DNA from: Polytrichum commune
Lineage: Eukaryota > Streptophyta > Polytrichopsida > Polytrichales > Polytrichaceae
Reading direction: 5' to 3'
Assembly: GCA_950295325.1 (NCBI GenBank)
Contig: OX485805.1
Coordinates: 37,247,501 to 37,311,500, forward strand
Length of the DNA: 64,000 bases
Of the stretch, positions 11,200 through 21,507 are shown in pieces. The position numbers and the translations under genes were made by a program. Below the pieces are notes generated by a model. That model was not told where the DNA came from. It saw nothing but the letters and a program-made list of their open reading frames with translations, and ran no database searches. The stretch's first letter is position 1. Each line of letters begins with the position of its first letter.

Positions 11200-14100
11200 C
11201 TACTGAAGAGAAAATTTGTTGTGGAAGAGATCAACATGAACTCCTAACGATGCTCGTGAAAATGGAGCCAAATCCACATGCTTGTTTGCCTTTGATTCTA
11301 GCCTCAGATTGTAAGAAGCTGTAGATTTCTCAAAGCACCACAGTGGTGCCTGCCAGTGCTTATCTTCCAAGACTTTGCCCTCCTCGAATGTCATGATATG
11401 AACCCACATTTCTGCACGAATAGAAAATGCAAATTACAATATTAGATCCCACAAAAGCAACGAAATGCACTGAATTGGGAACTAGAACCCCATGGTTGCG
11501 TGACATGCCCACATAATGATGTGGGCCTTGTTCCATTTGGGATCATTAGTTTGGGGAGCCTTATAGATATTCAGATGTTGAGTAATAAATATTCAGTATT
11601 TAAATAGCCATATCCAGTCAGAGAAAGGGGCAATGAGGGTGTATGGAAGCCAAGGATAAGGCTACGAGTGTAGGGACCTATAAGGTCATGTCCACATCCT
11701 TGTACAACAATGACCTTTGAAACTAAATTGAAGGATGCATTGGACAATCAAGGCCACCTGTATAGTATTTCTTGTGTTACTTAGTGGTTGCATGTCTATC
11801 ATTTCTTTGGTTATTTCCATGCTCCCTGCATGCATCTGTTTTTTCCTTGGAACATATAAGGTAGAAGTGCTATTGCAAATACTTTAAACACTACAATCCT
11901 TTACCTAACCCATGCAAATTATTTGATAATTTATTTGGATTACCAATTTTGTTATGAGCACAATGACATTAAGATCGCATGAATCAAAGCATAACTAATT
12001 TCTATAGAAATGTTCAAAATCACAAAACCTCATTTGACCCATCCTCGTCACATAGCCTACCCCAAACTAGATAGCATTGATCATTGACATTATGTCTCCT
12101 TCAACTAATGAGCCCAGTTTTTAGTCCTTACAATAATACAACTACAATAAATAGGAGACTTAGTGTTTGATTATATTTAGTGTTTTTACCACCCTACATT
12201 GCTCAACACTAATTTTCAATTCCTTGACAATTAGTGTTAGACATAAATGTGCTGCTACCTTCCCTACTACCACCTCCCTTATTATATCCTTTATTTTCAT
12301 ATCCTTACTAACACTGAATTCAAACATGTAACTTCCACTTATTACCATAGTTGATATTCAGTGTTTGAGTTTACATTTAATGTTACTTACTTTCATAGGG
12401 TTACCGATGTTTAGTGTATGCGCTCGTATTTAGTGTATCAAACACTAAATATCCTATTTAGTGTAGTGTTCATGATGAAGCACATAGTTGCCCACTTTGG
12501 GGTAAAAGTAGGTATCAGAATTGGGGTCACTAACGGAATTGGGCACTTCTACCTTGGTCATAATCATGGAACTTACTAGAGTGTTAATGAACACAATGCG
12601 TATGATGGCAAGGGAGGACCCAATGAATGCATAAGATAGGAAGCAAGGGAGAGAAAGAAGGAAAGAATTACAAGTAAAGAGAAGAAAAGGGAGGAAGGGA
12701 GAATGGGAGGAAGTCGAGAAGACTGAAGTTAGATTTAACTTGTATTTGTTATACAATTTATGTAGTCATCTTTCCAATGACATGGAAACTCTAGAATTTT
12801 CTTTCTCCAAATACTCATGAGAATTCGTAAAGGGAGGTCCCCTACTGGAAGCAAAGGGTAAATTAAACAAGGCCCACATGTTGTCATCCAAATTCTACCA
12901 CAACAGCTTGAATTGGACAAAAGCAAGGGTGAGCAAGGCTTACGACTTGAGAGGAAGAGCCAGGAAATAACATAGGAATGGATAAGTTAGGAAGTAAGGG
13001 AGAGAAAGGAGGAATGAATTAAAAGGAAAGAGAAGGAAAGGGAGGATGGGAGGATGTGGAGGCAGGAAGTTAAGAGTTTACTTGTATTTGCTCTATGTTT
13101 TATGTATTCATTTTTCCAATAATGTGGGAATTCTACAAAAATTTCTTTCTCCAAATATTTATGAGAATTTGTCAAGGGAGGCCCACTATTGGAAGAAGAG
13201 GGTAAAATGGAACAAGGCCCACATACTTTCATCCAAACTCTACCACAACAGCTTGAATTGAACAAAAGCAAGGGTGAGCAAGGCTTACGACTCGAGAGGA
13301 AGAGCCAGGAAACAGGCCTTTGAGATTCAACGTCTTCCCAGTACCGGATGAAATCCACTTTCTCCCACACATTGCACTTGAAGCCATCAATATTCTCAGT
13401 ACCAATGTAAGTCGCACCGCTCAACCAGTCAGGCCGAAGAATGCCAACCGAGAACGTAATCTTCTTACATGTTCCTTGCTCAAGTTCGTAGTAGAACGAG
13501 GTCCCATTCGTGTACTCCACATCGTGGGTCAATACTCCCAGCTGCTTCTGGATGAGGTTCAAGTTTCGGCCATTTGGGTAATCATACCATAAATCAATTG
13601 TAGACAGCTTTCCTGTCCGGTTTTGGTACATATGGGCATGGAATTGAAGTGGCCATGCCTTCGGCACAGGATCTGATTCCCCTGCTGTGTGCAGTGCCTG
13701 AAGAAGCCAAACTGAGATCCACAGAAACAGTCCCTGGAAGATGTCAAAATGTTGAATCAGTTATTTAAGGATGCCACTAGCTACGAATGGGGAGATTTGA
13801 CCGCTAGTAACAGATATGCCGGTTGAGTTTGAGAAATAATCAATTCAAGTTCAAGACTTCAGGCAAATCACCGGTCATTTAAGAGGAATCTACAGAACAT
13901 ACCTTATATCAATAAAGGACAACCAGGAGATATCAACATGTAACCAGTTGGACTTGGAACACCTGGATCTTGACTGATTTTGCCCAAAATCTCCAAGGAC
14001 ACTGGCCACTAGAGTTATCCTAAATTAATTCAAAGGGACTTTTGGTCGGGAGTTGGTTGTTTTGCATACAACACCTATTATGTTCGGTAAGCTTTCAGTG

Positions 14101-16926
14101 CATGCTTGGAGGTAGTAGTGTGGAGGTTTGAATGAAGAACTTTCTATATTGAATTGTTGAAGGTCGCCCTCATATTTGATGCCAAGAGGTGCTAACATGC
14201 ATTTGGCCCTCAATTAACCGAAATAGGTTGCTCTTCATTTAAATTCTAACACTACCTCCAAGCATCCATCAGAAGTGGAAAGACAAGGATGAAATTTGTA
14301 TGCAAAACAACCAAGAGAAAATCATAGGGGACCAACTCATCACAATTTACTCAAATATTTCCTCAAATTTACTCAAATTTACTCAAAGAAGATGAGGGAC
14401 ATCAGAATGATCAGGACGTCGAGCCTTGAATCCATCAATGTACAGATTCATGATATTGACAAGCCTCTCTTGGTTGAGTCCAAATCATACATAGCTACCT
14501 ATATTTTGCCCCTCTACATCCCGGTAATTGCAACCAAAACTAAAGATAAAAATAAAAATGGAGATCAAGAGACCAAGTTGAACCCAACTATGTACAGATT
14601 GATAATATTGACAAGCCTCTCAACTGACTTCAAATCATTCATAGCAATCTATGTTTCTTTCCCCAGCAGGTCCCGGTAATCGCAACCAAATCGAATAATT
14701 ACAATAAACATATTGAGGGGGATCAAGAGGCCTTTGAGCCAACTATGTACAGATTGATACTCTTGACAAGCCTCTCAGCTAACTCCAAATCATTCATAGC
14801 AATCCAAGCTTCCTCCCCTCCAAGTCCTGACAAAGGCAAACAAATGGCGAGAAAGGAGTGCAAACGAGACAACATTGCACATCGATACAAGACCAAGAAA
14901 TGAAAGTCTTAGGGTTTACACCAGTGTTGGTATGGTATCATCTTTTTCCTATACCATTTGGGTACCTTTAATGAAGATTTCACAACTTTGGATACCACTA
15001 GGGTATGGGTATTTGACGGTATTTGTGTTTTTTGCTACCATTCAGGTGAATACACCATGCAAAATCTTATAGAGCCTTGACACCTAGGCAAGATAGCCCT
15101 AGCCTCGATATGGTTTACAATGGTATTGACCCAAGCAATAACTCGCTTATACAGAGACTTTCTCGCCTTGACATACCCATCAAATGTCAATGTTTGATTG
15201 GTATTACAATTTCTATATGCGCGGGGAGCTTTTCTTATACCATTATTGATGTTGACTATTGATACCATGCATTCACCCATATACCAGACCAACATTGGTT
15301 TAAACCCTATCCTTAAGCTTCATTTGTTATCTTAAGCTTGCATTAAACCTAAGATACAAGTCACATAAGTACATGCATTCGAGGAGAAAGATGAGCAGGT
15401 GCAGGACTTTATTTGTACAGGGCTTAAAATAGTGACATATCAATTTGAGGATATCCACAAGGCTCAGTCCACAGATTCGTTGCCTTGAGTACTTTCATTC
15501 AGAGGAGAGATTCTAGATGGGCTTAAGAAACGCAGACATGTACAACTGTCAACTGCAAGCCATTAAATCTTCACACGAAGTTGATTGAAAACATGCTAGC
15601 TTTTCCTTCCACATGTGACAATGTCTCCTTTCTAAACAGCTGAAGACAATTAAGAGCAGGCCATTTGGCGAAGATAAGAGAATTCCAATTTTTTCATTTG
15701 TTTTAATTGATTAGTATTTAAGCTTTCTGACCATTTCGTTGCACCACTTGGATGTTCCAGATTGACCTGAGTAGATACAGATAGGATATACTGGTGTCAA
15801 AGCATCATTTGAGAACAGCGTTAAGGCTTCCGGGCTAGAACATTTGCGGCGAAATGTTGAAAACTGTTTTTTCCGCTTTCTTGGAGTGCAAAGCAACTCA
15901 TCAAGAGCTAGTGCAAAGTGAAAAACACTTTCGTTTGCACTCTTGCCTTCTGCTTCATGCATGCATTATCATCAACAATAGAGTTTTCCTTTAATTCAAT
16001 AAGGACTTTACGTCGGGAGTTGGTCCCCTATGAATTTCTATTGGTTGTTTTGCATACAATATCAATAATTTCTTTCCACTTGAGCTGCATGCTCGAAGAT
16101 AGTGTTTGTATTTGAGTGAAAAGCAACATATTTCGTGAGGTTCATTGAGGGCCAAACTCAATTTAGCACCTCTTTGCCATGCCAAAATAAGTTTGGCCCT
16201 CAATGAGCCAATATAGAATGGTCTTGGTCTTTACTCAAACCTCCACACTTATACCTCCAAGCATTGCCCCGAAAACTCACCCAGCATGGAAGGTGTTGTA
16301 TGCAAAACAACCAACTCCCGACCAAAAGTCACTTTGAAATAACTTAGGATGTCTCTGACGGGACTAACGTAATGTCATCATCCCCCACATTCAACCCTCG
16401 GTCTCTCGGAAACCTAAGAAATCCAGTTTGTACATCGTTGGGTTAAAGGTCTAAACTCTCTCAAAGAAAGTTGGAACTTCCTTCCCTGACCGAGTTTCTA
16501 CCAGCTATTAAACTCCCACCCAAATTGGGCGATGAATCAACCCAAAAACAGACACAAGGGAGTGCAATTCTCCAAAACATGTGAATTCACATCAAATACT
16601 CAAAAGTTGGCTGAAATCATGGAGAAGCTTAAGAAGAAAAATGAGGTCAGATTGGAACCAGAAGTCAAAGAGAATGCACTTCTAACTAAAACGAACTAAC
16701 GGAAACTGGAGCTGACAGAGGAGGTAATTAGTACCTGTTTGTTAATTGTCAAATTTCTTCATAACATTCCATAGAATGCATGCTAGCTGATAAGTTAAGC
16801 ATGCGAGTGAGAAGCATGTGCAAGCTATGCGTGAGAGAATTGATGAAATTTCATGCACTCCAACAAGAGATTGATGGAGGAGGAAGTAGAAACCTGGAAT
16901 TGTGGAGTCCGGTGATGATGAGCCAT
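11200..16926 (-). CDS. Gene 1: secreted At4g14100/At3g23760-like protein (3 exons)
   Basis: Coding exons are 16894-16926, 13289-13733 and 11200-11411; junction phases 0 and 1 fit exactly and give 229 residues (family about 200). The start has the context TTTCACCATGGC and an in-frame TGA 27 nt upstream. Residues 12-25 are a hydrophobic signal-peptide core, with likely cleavage near residue 28. The mature part begins with PKAWPLQFHA and carries the family blocks DLWYDYPNGRN, NGTSFYYEL, VGILRPDWLSGATY, DGFKCNVWEKVDFI, RPVSWLF and MTFEEGKVLEDKHWQAP. N-glycosylation sequons occur at NRT (residue 49) and NGT. The family is plant-specific, sometimes labelled as a putative glycosyl transferase; its biochemical role is not established, so I give none. 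Splice sites: CAG/GTTTCT, TTCCAG/GG, AGTC/GTAAGC, GTGCAG/AA. The intron of about 3.2 kb holds four repeat copies and the second intron (1.9 kb) one MITE and a tandem duplication. Confidence 0.85.
12142..12466. mobile_element. MITE family C, copy 1 (325 bp), in gene 1 intron 2
   Basis: The ends read CTACAATAAATAGG and, inverted, CTACACTAAATAGG, with further TTAGTG motifs just inside each end. Copy 2 at 49527-49934 is colinear throughout. The CACTA at the tip recalls CACTA elements, but I could not find a 3-bp target duplication. The minus-strand open frame at 12160-12348 lies inside it. Confidence 0.65.
12620..13313 (-). repeat. 345-bp tandem duplication copying the exon 2 splice donor of gene 1
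   Basis: Two adjacent units (about 12620-12968 and 12969-13313) match along their whole length with scattered differences. The unit nearer the exon includes the last ~25 bp of coding exon 2 and its donor GTAAGC (13283-13288). The other unit carries the same exon end and the same GTAAGC at 12938-12943, now 345 bp inside the intron, as a potential decoy donor. The reading frame from exon 2 stays open through most of the intervening unit and stops near 12987, so use of the decoy would end the protein early and remove the MTFEEGKVLED block. Confidence 0.85.
13785..13992 (+). repeat. Dispersed repeat family E, copy 3, in gene 1 intron 1
   Basis: Same blocks as copy 1 (GATTTGACCGCTAGTAACAG, GTTCAAGACTTCAGGCAAAT, GGATCTTGACTGATT), in antisense orientation to the gene. 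Confidence 0.65.
14011..14358. mobile_element. MITE family D, copy 1, in gene 1 intron 1
   Basis: Begins AGAGTTATCC, then GGGACTTTTGGTCGGGAGTT. The right side carries the complementary GGGGACCAACTC block but is somewhat shortened. Inner blocks (TTGTTTTGCATACAA, ACTACCTCCAAGCAT, TTGGCCCTCAATTAA) are shared with copies at 15979, 27160, 30070 and 44225. Confidence 0.7.
14911..15308. mobile_element. MITE family F, copy 1 (398 bp), in gene 1 intron 1
   Basis: Terminal inverted repeats: AGGGTTTACACCAGTGTTGG on the left, and the complement of AGGGTTTAAACCAATGTTGG on the right. Between them are blocks such as GGTATGGGTATTTGACGG and GATACCATGCATTCACC. Partial or divergent copies lie near 33375, 34290, 52370 and 58893. 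Confidence 0.7.
15309..15978. other. Intron 1 sequence of gene 1 without recognised features
   Basis: No known repeat family or coding similarity is visible. The minus-strand frame at 15711-15962 (83 codons) lies in the intron and has no family resemblance. Confidence 0.4.
15979..16346. mobile_element. MITE family D, copy 2, in gene 1 intron 1
   Basis: Reads AGAGTTTTCC, then CGTCGGGAGTTGGTCCCC. The right end gives CCAACTCCCGACCAAAAGTC in inverted match, and the two halves form long imperfect arms around TTGGCCCTCAATGAGCC. Orientation is the same as copy 1, 2 kb away. Confidence 0.75.
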
Positions 16927-17095
16927 GGTGAAATGCTGTGGAGTTTTTCCTCAATTCTTCGATTGCGTTGCTTGCCTTCCTGAAGAGGAGGAGAAGAGGC
17001 GCCACACACCCCAAGCAATTGGATGTGGATGAATGTAGATGGATGTGGCATTCTTCCCATTTTCCCAATGTGTTTGTTGGGTCCCCCCCTCTTCG
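16927..17095 (-). promoter_or_regulatory. Probable 5' untranslated region and core promoter of gene 1
   Basis: This low-copy stretch lies directly upstream of the gene 1 start codon. On the minus strand it holds a CTCCTCCTCTTC pyrimidine block and repeated CATCCA motifs, and every frame into the ATG is closed close by. I see no clear TATA box; the transcription start is not resolved. Confidence 0.4.
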
Positions 17096-17624
17096 TTAGG
17101 TTAGCACTAAGTTAAGTTAAGGTAAGTGGGCTTTATCCCTAAATGCTCTTTCAGCCCGAATTGCGCATCTCAACAATAGGTTTTTGAAAATTATACAATG
17201 TGAACATAGATTGTGATGTGAATTTTTGGTAGATATAGATAGATAGTATTTTGTCTTGCCAGGTTTATTCTACTTGTGCACCTGGAGGTTGAACACAAAG
17301 TAATTTGGAAAGGGTTTGATGAGGATTCTATAACATTCAGTATGAAGAAAGAACACGCAAGCATGGTGAAGATGCTAAAAGTGTTTAGGGGTTGATCATA
17401 CATTTCTCTCTCTACAGTCACAGTCTTGTAGAATATTAAACACACAATTGGTGTGAGGTGATTAGTAAATCCAAAGTATGGTTGTAGCCATTTTTCACAT
17501 TCTTTTTGGAGCTTATATGAATATCTTATTAATTGACAAAGTGAAGATTCTCTTTCCTTGAACTAAATGATCACATAGCGCCGCCCCCCCAATTATGTTC
17601 ATGATCACTAAGCCTAGAATGGTT

Positions 17625-17725
17625 AATAGATTTTGAGCACATAATCCAATCTCTTTCGAGCAGGCTTTTAGAAACATGTCGTTCTAGTGTCCATTCTTAG
17701 ATTTTTCACACCTATCCACAAACAA
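17625..17725 (+). repeat. Family K terminal motif, solo copy
   Basis: A ~90-bp motif: GAGCACATAATCCAATCTC, then a CATGT..TTCTAGTGTC block, then CACACCTATCCACAAACAAC. It recurs near 22540, 42095, 47770, 53550, 54380 and 58650, and inverted near 20398, 41605 and 52735. In some places it forms the two ends of an element. Confidence 0.55.
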
Positions 17726-17934
17726 CTCCAATATAGGAAAAATATATAAGGATAAAAACAACGGACTTCATGAGTTGTAGTGTATTAACCAACTTAGGAA
17801 ATCCCCATGTAACTCATGTAACGTTGATCCTCAATGTTTGTGATATGTCAAAGAGATGATGTGGGACAAGAGATGATATGGGACTGAGATATATGAGTAG
17901 TACACAAATTCCTACAAAATAAATGCAACACCAA

Positions 17935-19640
17935 CACACTAAACAAATATCCACAGGAATTCTACACCCCACAATCCAAAGATACCATATTCATGAGACC
18001 ACCAATTAAGGCCCCCTACCTCACCCTCATCACCCAAGAATGCAACCTAGACAAAGATATACAAACACAACACCCAAAAATTCATATCCAATTAGGAAAT
18101 GCACTAATGTTCAATCACAATGGCTCATATATAACTACCCTCACACATGAACGAGTCACATGATTATGGGAAAGATACAATAAAAACCACGCCAACCCAC
18201 AAATAAAGACACTCCACCCCCTGCCATAAAATTTCACCACATAAATAATAGGACTCTGAATACACATATACGTCACAATCTTACCCAAGAAGAAACCCAA
18301 ACAAATTCTTCCCATCAACCCTCACCAGTCCATAAATCAATCAATCATTCAATCCAACTTCTCACAAACATCATTAAACTTATGCACTCCTACTTCTCAT
18401 CACCACTCACATGCCCCACCTCGCTTAAAAACTACAACTCATCCCACTATTGAGATAATTTTTTTGGTTCACGAGGCCCTGCTCTAACAACGCAATGGCA
18501 AGGAGCCGGAATAGCCCACCCCATGGACTACCCAACCACAAACAAAGTGATTCATCAGGCAAGATTGGCCGCTAAAGAAAACCCTAATAAGTTCACCATC
18601 ATGATCCTTAACCACAAAGATTGGTCACCTCAAAAACTAGCATTAGCACACCAAGATTTCAACATCCTCGCCACCATACCGCCAATGCCTTCCAATATTC
18701 GCTAGAACCTCAATGACCACACTAATACAACCAACATGAACCAACCTTCACAACAATCATATGTGCACACAGTCTAGACACCACACCCATAGGTCACACA
18801 TTTGCATTTAAAATTACAAAGAATCATCCAGGACAAACATAACCTAAATATCACCACACACAACCCAACTATCATCATTAACCCCTACAAAGTAAGCACA
18901 TCATACAAATGGACAAACACACCAAAAACAATATATCATCCCTACATCCCCTTCACCCAAGAACTTGCTTTACTACCAAAATTGTACAATATAAACCCCA
19001 CTAAAAATAGTACCCCCCAAAATGCATCTACATAGATGGATCCTTCACACCATTCGATTATAAAGGCAACAGAAATGCAACATGATCTAGAGTAAATAGT
19101 CAAATCAACAACATGAAGATAACAAAAAGACTACCATGGTTTCAAAATACCCTACGTGCAAAACTCTACATCATTTGGCTAACACTAGCTACCACACAAA
19201 ATCTAGCACAAGATATCCACATATTTACCAACAGCCTAAACAGTATCTACCTCATAAATAGTTGCATAAGGAACCCGTCCTCCCAACACAACCATATCAT
19301 CGTTTGGTAACCCATAAAATCACCATCCAAAAAGTTAGAGCTCACACATGTATCGAAGTCAATGACATAGCAAACACACTAGCTAATGATGGCACAACCA
19401 AACTTGCCATCACTCCAATACCACACATACACATCGCCCACACCACACCATATGGACTAGCTAAAACACACACACACAACAACAACAACAACAACAAAAG
19501 GGGGGGGGGGGGGTTAAAACTCACAAAGCTCAAAATTCCACTACGTCGAAAAATGGATCTCCAATGATCAAATCCACCATAAGTTATCCAACTCATTCTG
19601 AAAAACACAACAAACCACGGACTTCCAAATAACACAAGGA
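17935..19640 (+). pseudogene. Decayed retroelement with RNase H domain
   Basis: Broken frames in the plus strand give a coherent protein relic. An upstream part includes IKAPYLTLITQECNLD and a well-preserved block (18490-18700) containing ARLAAKENPNKFTIMILNHK. Near 19025 comes CIYIDGSF, the start of an RNase H fold, followed by LYIIWLTLATTQN, IHIFTNSLNSIYLI and KVRAHTCIEVNDIANTLAN, matching the order of an RNase H domain in a retroelement polyprotein. Only the first catalytic acid is kept; the others read K, N and N. The whole plus strand is A+C-rich and strikingly poor in G. I see no reverse transcriptase and no terminal repeats. Class (LINE or other) is uncertain. Confidence 0.6.
19463..19514. 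repeat. (AC)n/(AAC)n tract followed by poly(G)
   Basis: An ACACAC run, then several AAC triplets, then AAAAGG leading into a G run of about 14. It interrupts the retroelement relic, which resumes on the far side. Confidence 0.85.
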
Positions 19641-21507
19641 TTGAAATTCATATCAGCCCAGTATATGAGAAATGTTCGGGTGCATCAGTGGGGGCCGATG
19701 AGGTAGACATAGTTACTTGTCCAATATTGTGATTGGTCCGGGAACGAGGGGGGTAGTGATTTGTGGTCCACATTCCATAAATTTGCAGGCTGGGACAGCA
19801 GTTGCACCATGTTGCTTTCTCTCTCTCTCTCTCTCTCCCCTCCAATTGTATAAACACAAAACTTAAGCTCACCATTCCCATGTTGATATTGCATGGCAAA
19901 TTGTATGAAGAATGCGGTCCCTGAAGGAATGGGATTCAAATGCACATTTATGACCTCAAAATAGAAAGCAATTTTAAAGTCTTGGTGTCCACCGTCCAAA
20001 GCTTCCATGGACTTGTGCCTCCGATTCCAAGCTCCGTCTCACTCATGCCCCGATCACACCAAAATTTCCATCCGGTTCCAGTCGTGAAATTGTTGGTAAT
20101 TATGTTAAGAAATAGATGTTGGCCCACCATTTTTCACACTATTACAGCCATAGATGCCAACAGATGGTGTCAGAACTGGCCAATGGGATCAGCCTCTCAC
20201 AGATGCACCTGCAGTGGTCTCATCTCTAAAAAAATGTAGCAAACTTAAGAGCTTAAAAAGGTTCCCAACATTTTGCAACCTACCAAAAGAAGACTTCAGA
20301 GATTGTGAGGAAAGTACAACCAGTACTCTCTATCGTTGATACAAGTGCATGCCAATGGCTTGGTTTGTGTTTCAGTTGTTTTTCTATATCAGACACATGT
20401 ATTTGAATGGTATGTGGTTGGGTGTGGCTCCAAAAACGGATGCTAAAAGACATGTATTTCAAAGAGATTGGACTACATGCTCAAAGTAAGGCAACCATTC
20501 TAGGCTCAATAGTCAACATAATTGGGGAGATCTACAGTCTACCCTGTATGAATGTTACTCCCATAAGTGGTAACATTTCTATTACAAGGTAGATTTTTAG
20601 AAACTGTATATGACCATTTAATGAGAACGAGAATCTTGACTTTGATAATAAATAAAATAGTCATGTGAGCTCCAAAAAGTATGAGGGAAGTGGCTACAAC
20701 CTTGATTTGGATATGCAAACCATCTACTAACTGCATGTTTCACCTCCTAGGAGAAGTGAGCTAGTCAGAAAAAGTAACCATTTAAGACCCATCTACCTTA
20801 CTTATAGCAAGCTTCTCAACTTCAGGGGGGTTTCCAATTACCCTGTCAACAGTAGGGACATGCGGACACGAAATTGCATTGCACTGCAATTGGCAGTTGC
20901 TTCAGAATCTTTACAGTGAATGATAATTGAGAGTTTGACATGCTCGTTCGTGTCCTACATGAAGTTTATCTATCCTTTACATATCAAACTTCAATATTAT
21001 AGGCTCTCAGGCAGATCACTGCAAAAATGAAGCGATTACTCTGCACAAGAATCACTGAAGAACCTGTGCAGCAGTCTAAAATTCTCGCGCTTCTTTGATC
21101 TTCCATTTTCTTGTCTGATCCAGTCATGTAGTTATGTACGGGGGTGAGGGGATCGTTGCGGACACTGTGAATGATACGAGGTAGCTTCCTCGACTGAAAT
21201 GCGTGTCCTCGTGGGAGACACCTCTAACTCCTGCCCTAAATCCTTTAAACTTGTAGGAGTAACCATAAATCCTATATCCTAAACCCTTTGAGCTTGTAAT
21301 TTCTTGATGATCATGTCCTGGCATTCTCGACAGAGAAATAGGATCCATTCACATTCTTCGTGGATGTGTCACAGCCGGCGGACCTGTGAAGAGTTTTAGC
21401 CCAATGAAATGGTTCGCTCCCAGGATCTTCATCAAATTTTGTAATACTAATTTACAGTACAAGTTCAACTTGAAGTCATAATATGCTACAACAAATTTGG
21501 AAACTGA
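19641..21507. other. Interval downstream of gene 2 with repeats only
   Basis: It holds a (TC)n tract at 19821-19838, a ~190-bp sequence (about 20030-20215) that recurs at 38220-38400, and an inverted family K terminus near 20395-20500. The last few hundred bases before 21508 probably include the 3' untranslated region of gene 2, read from the minus strand; no clear polyadenylation signal was identified. Confidence 0.4.

Noticed and set aside
12987-13667. 226-codon minus-strand frame taken as one gene
   Set aside because: Only the upstream part (to 13289) is coding. Beyond the GTAAGC donor the frame runs into the intron and its tandem duplicate, and the family pattern resumes at 11411.
14296-14679. 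127-codon plus-strand frame in gene 1 intron 1
   Set aside because: It starts inside a family D MITE and reads through a locally repeated segment; no resemblance to a known protein.
16742-17068. 108-codon minus-strand frame
   Set aside because: It overlaps the 5' leader and first exon of gene 1 in another frame and has no family resemblance.
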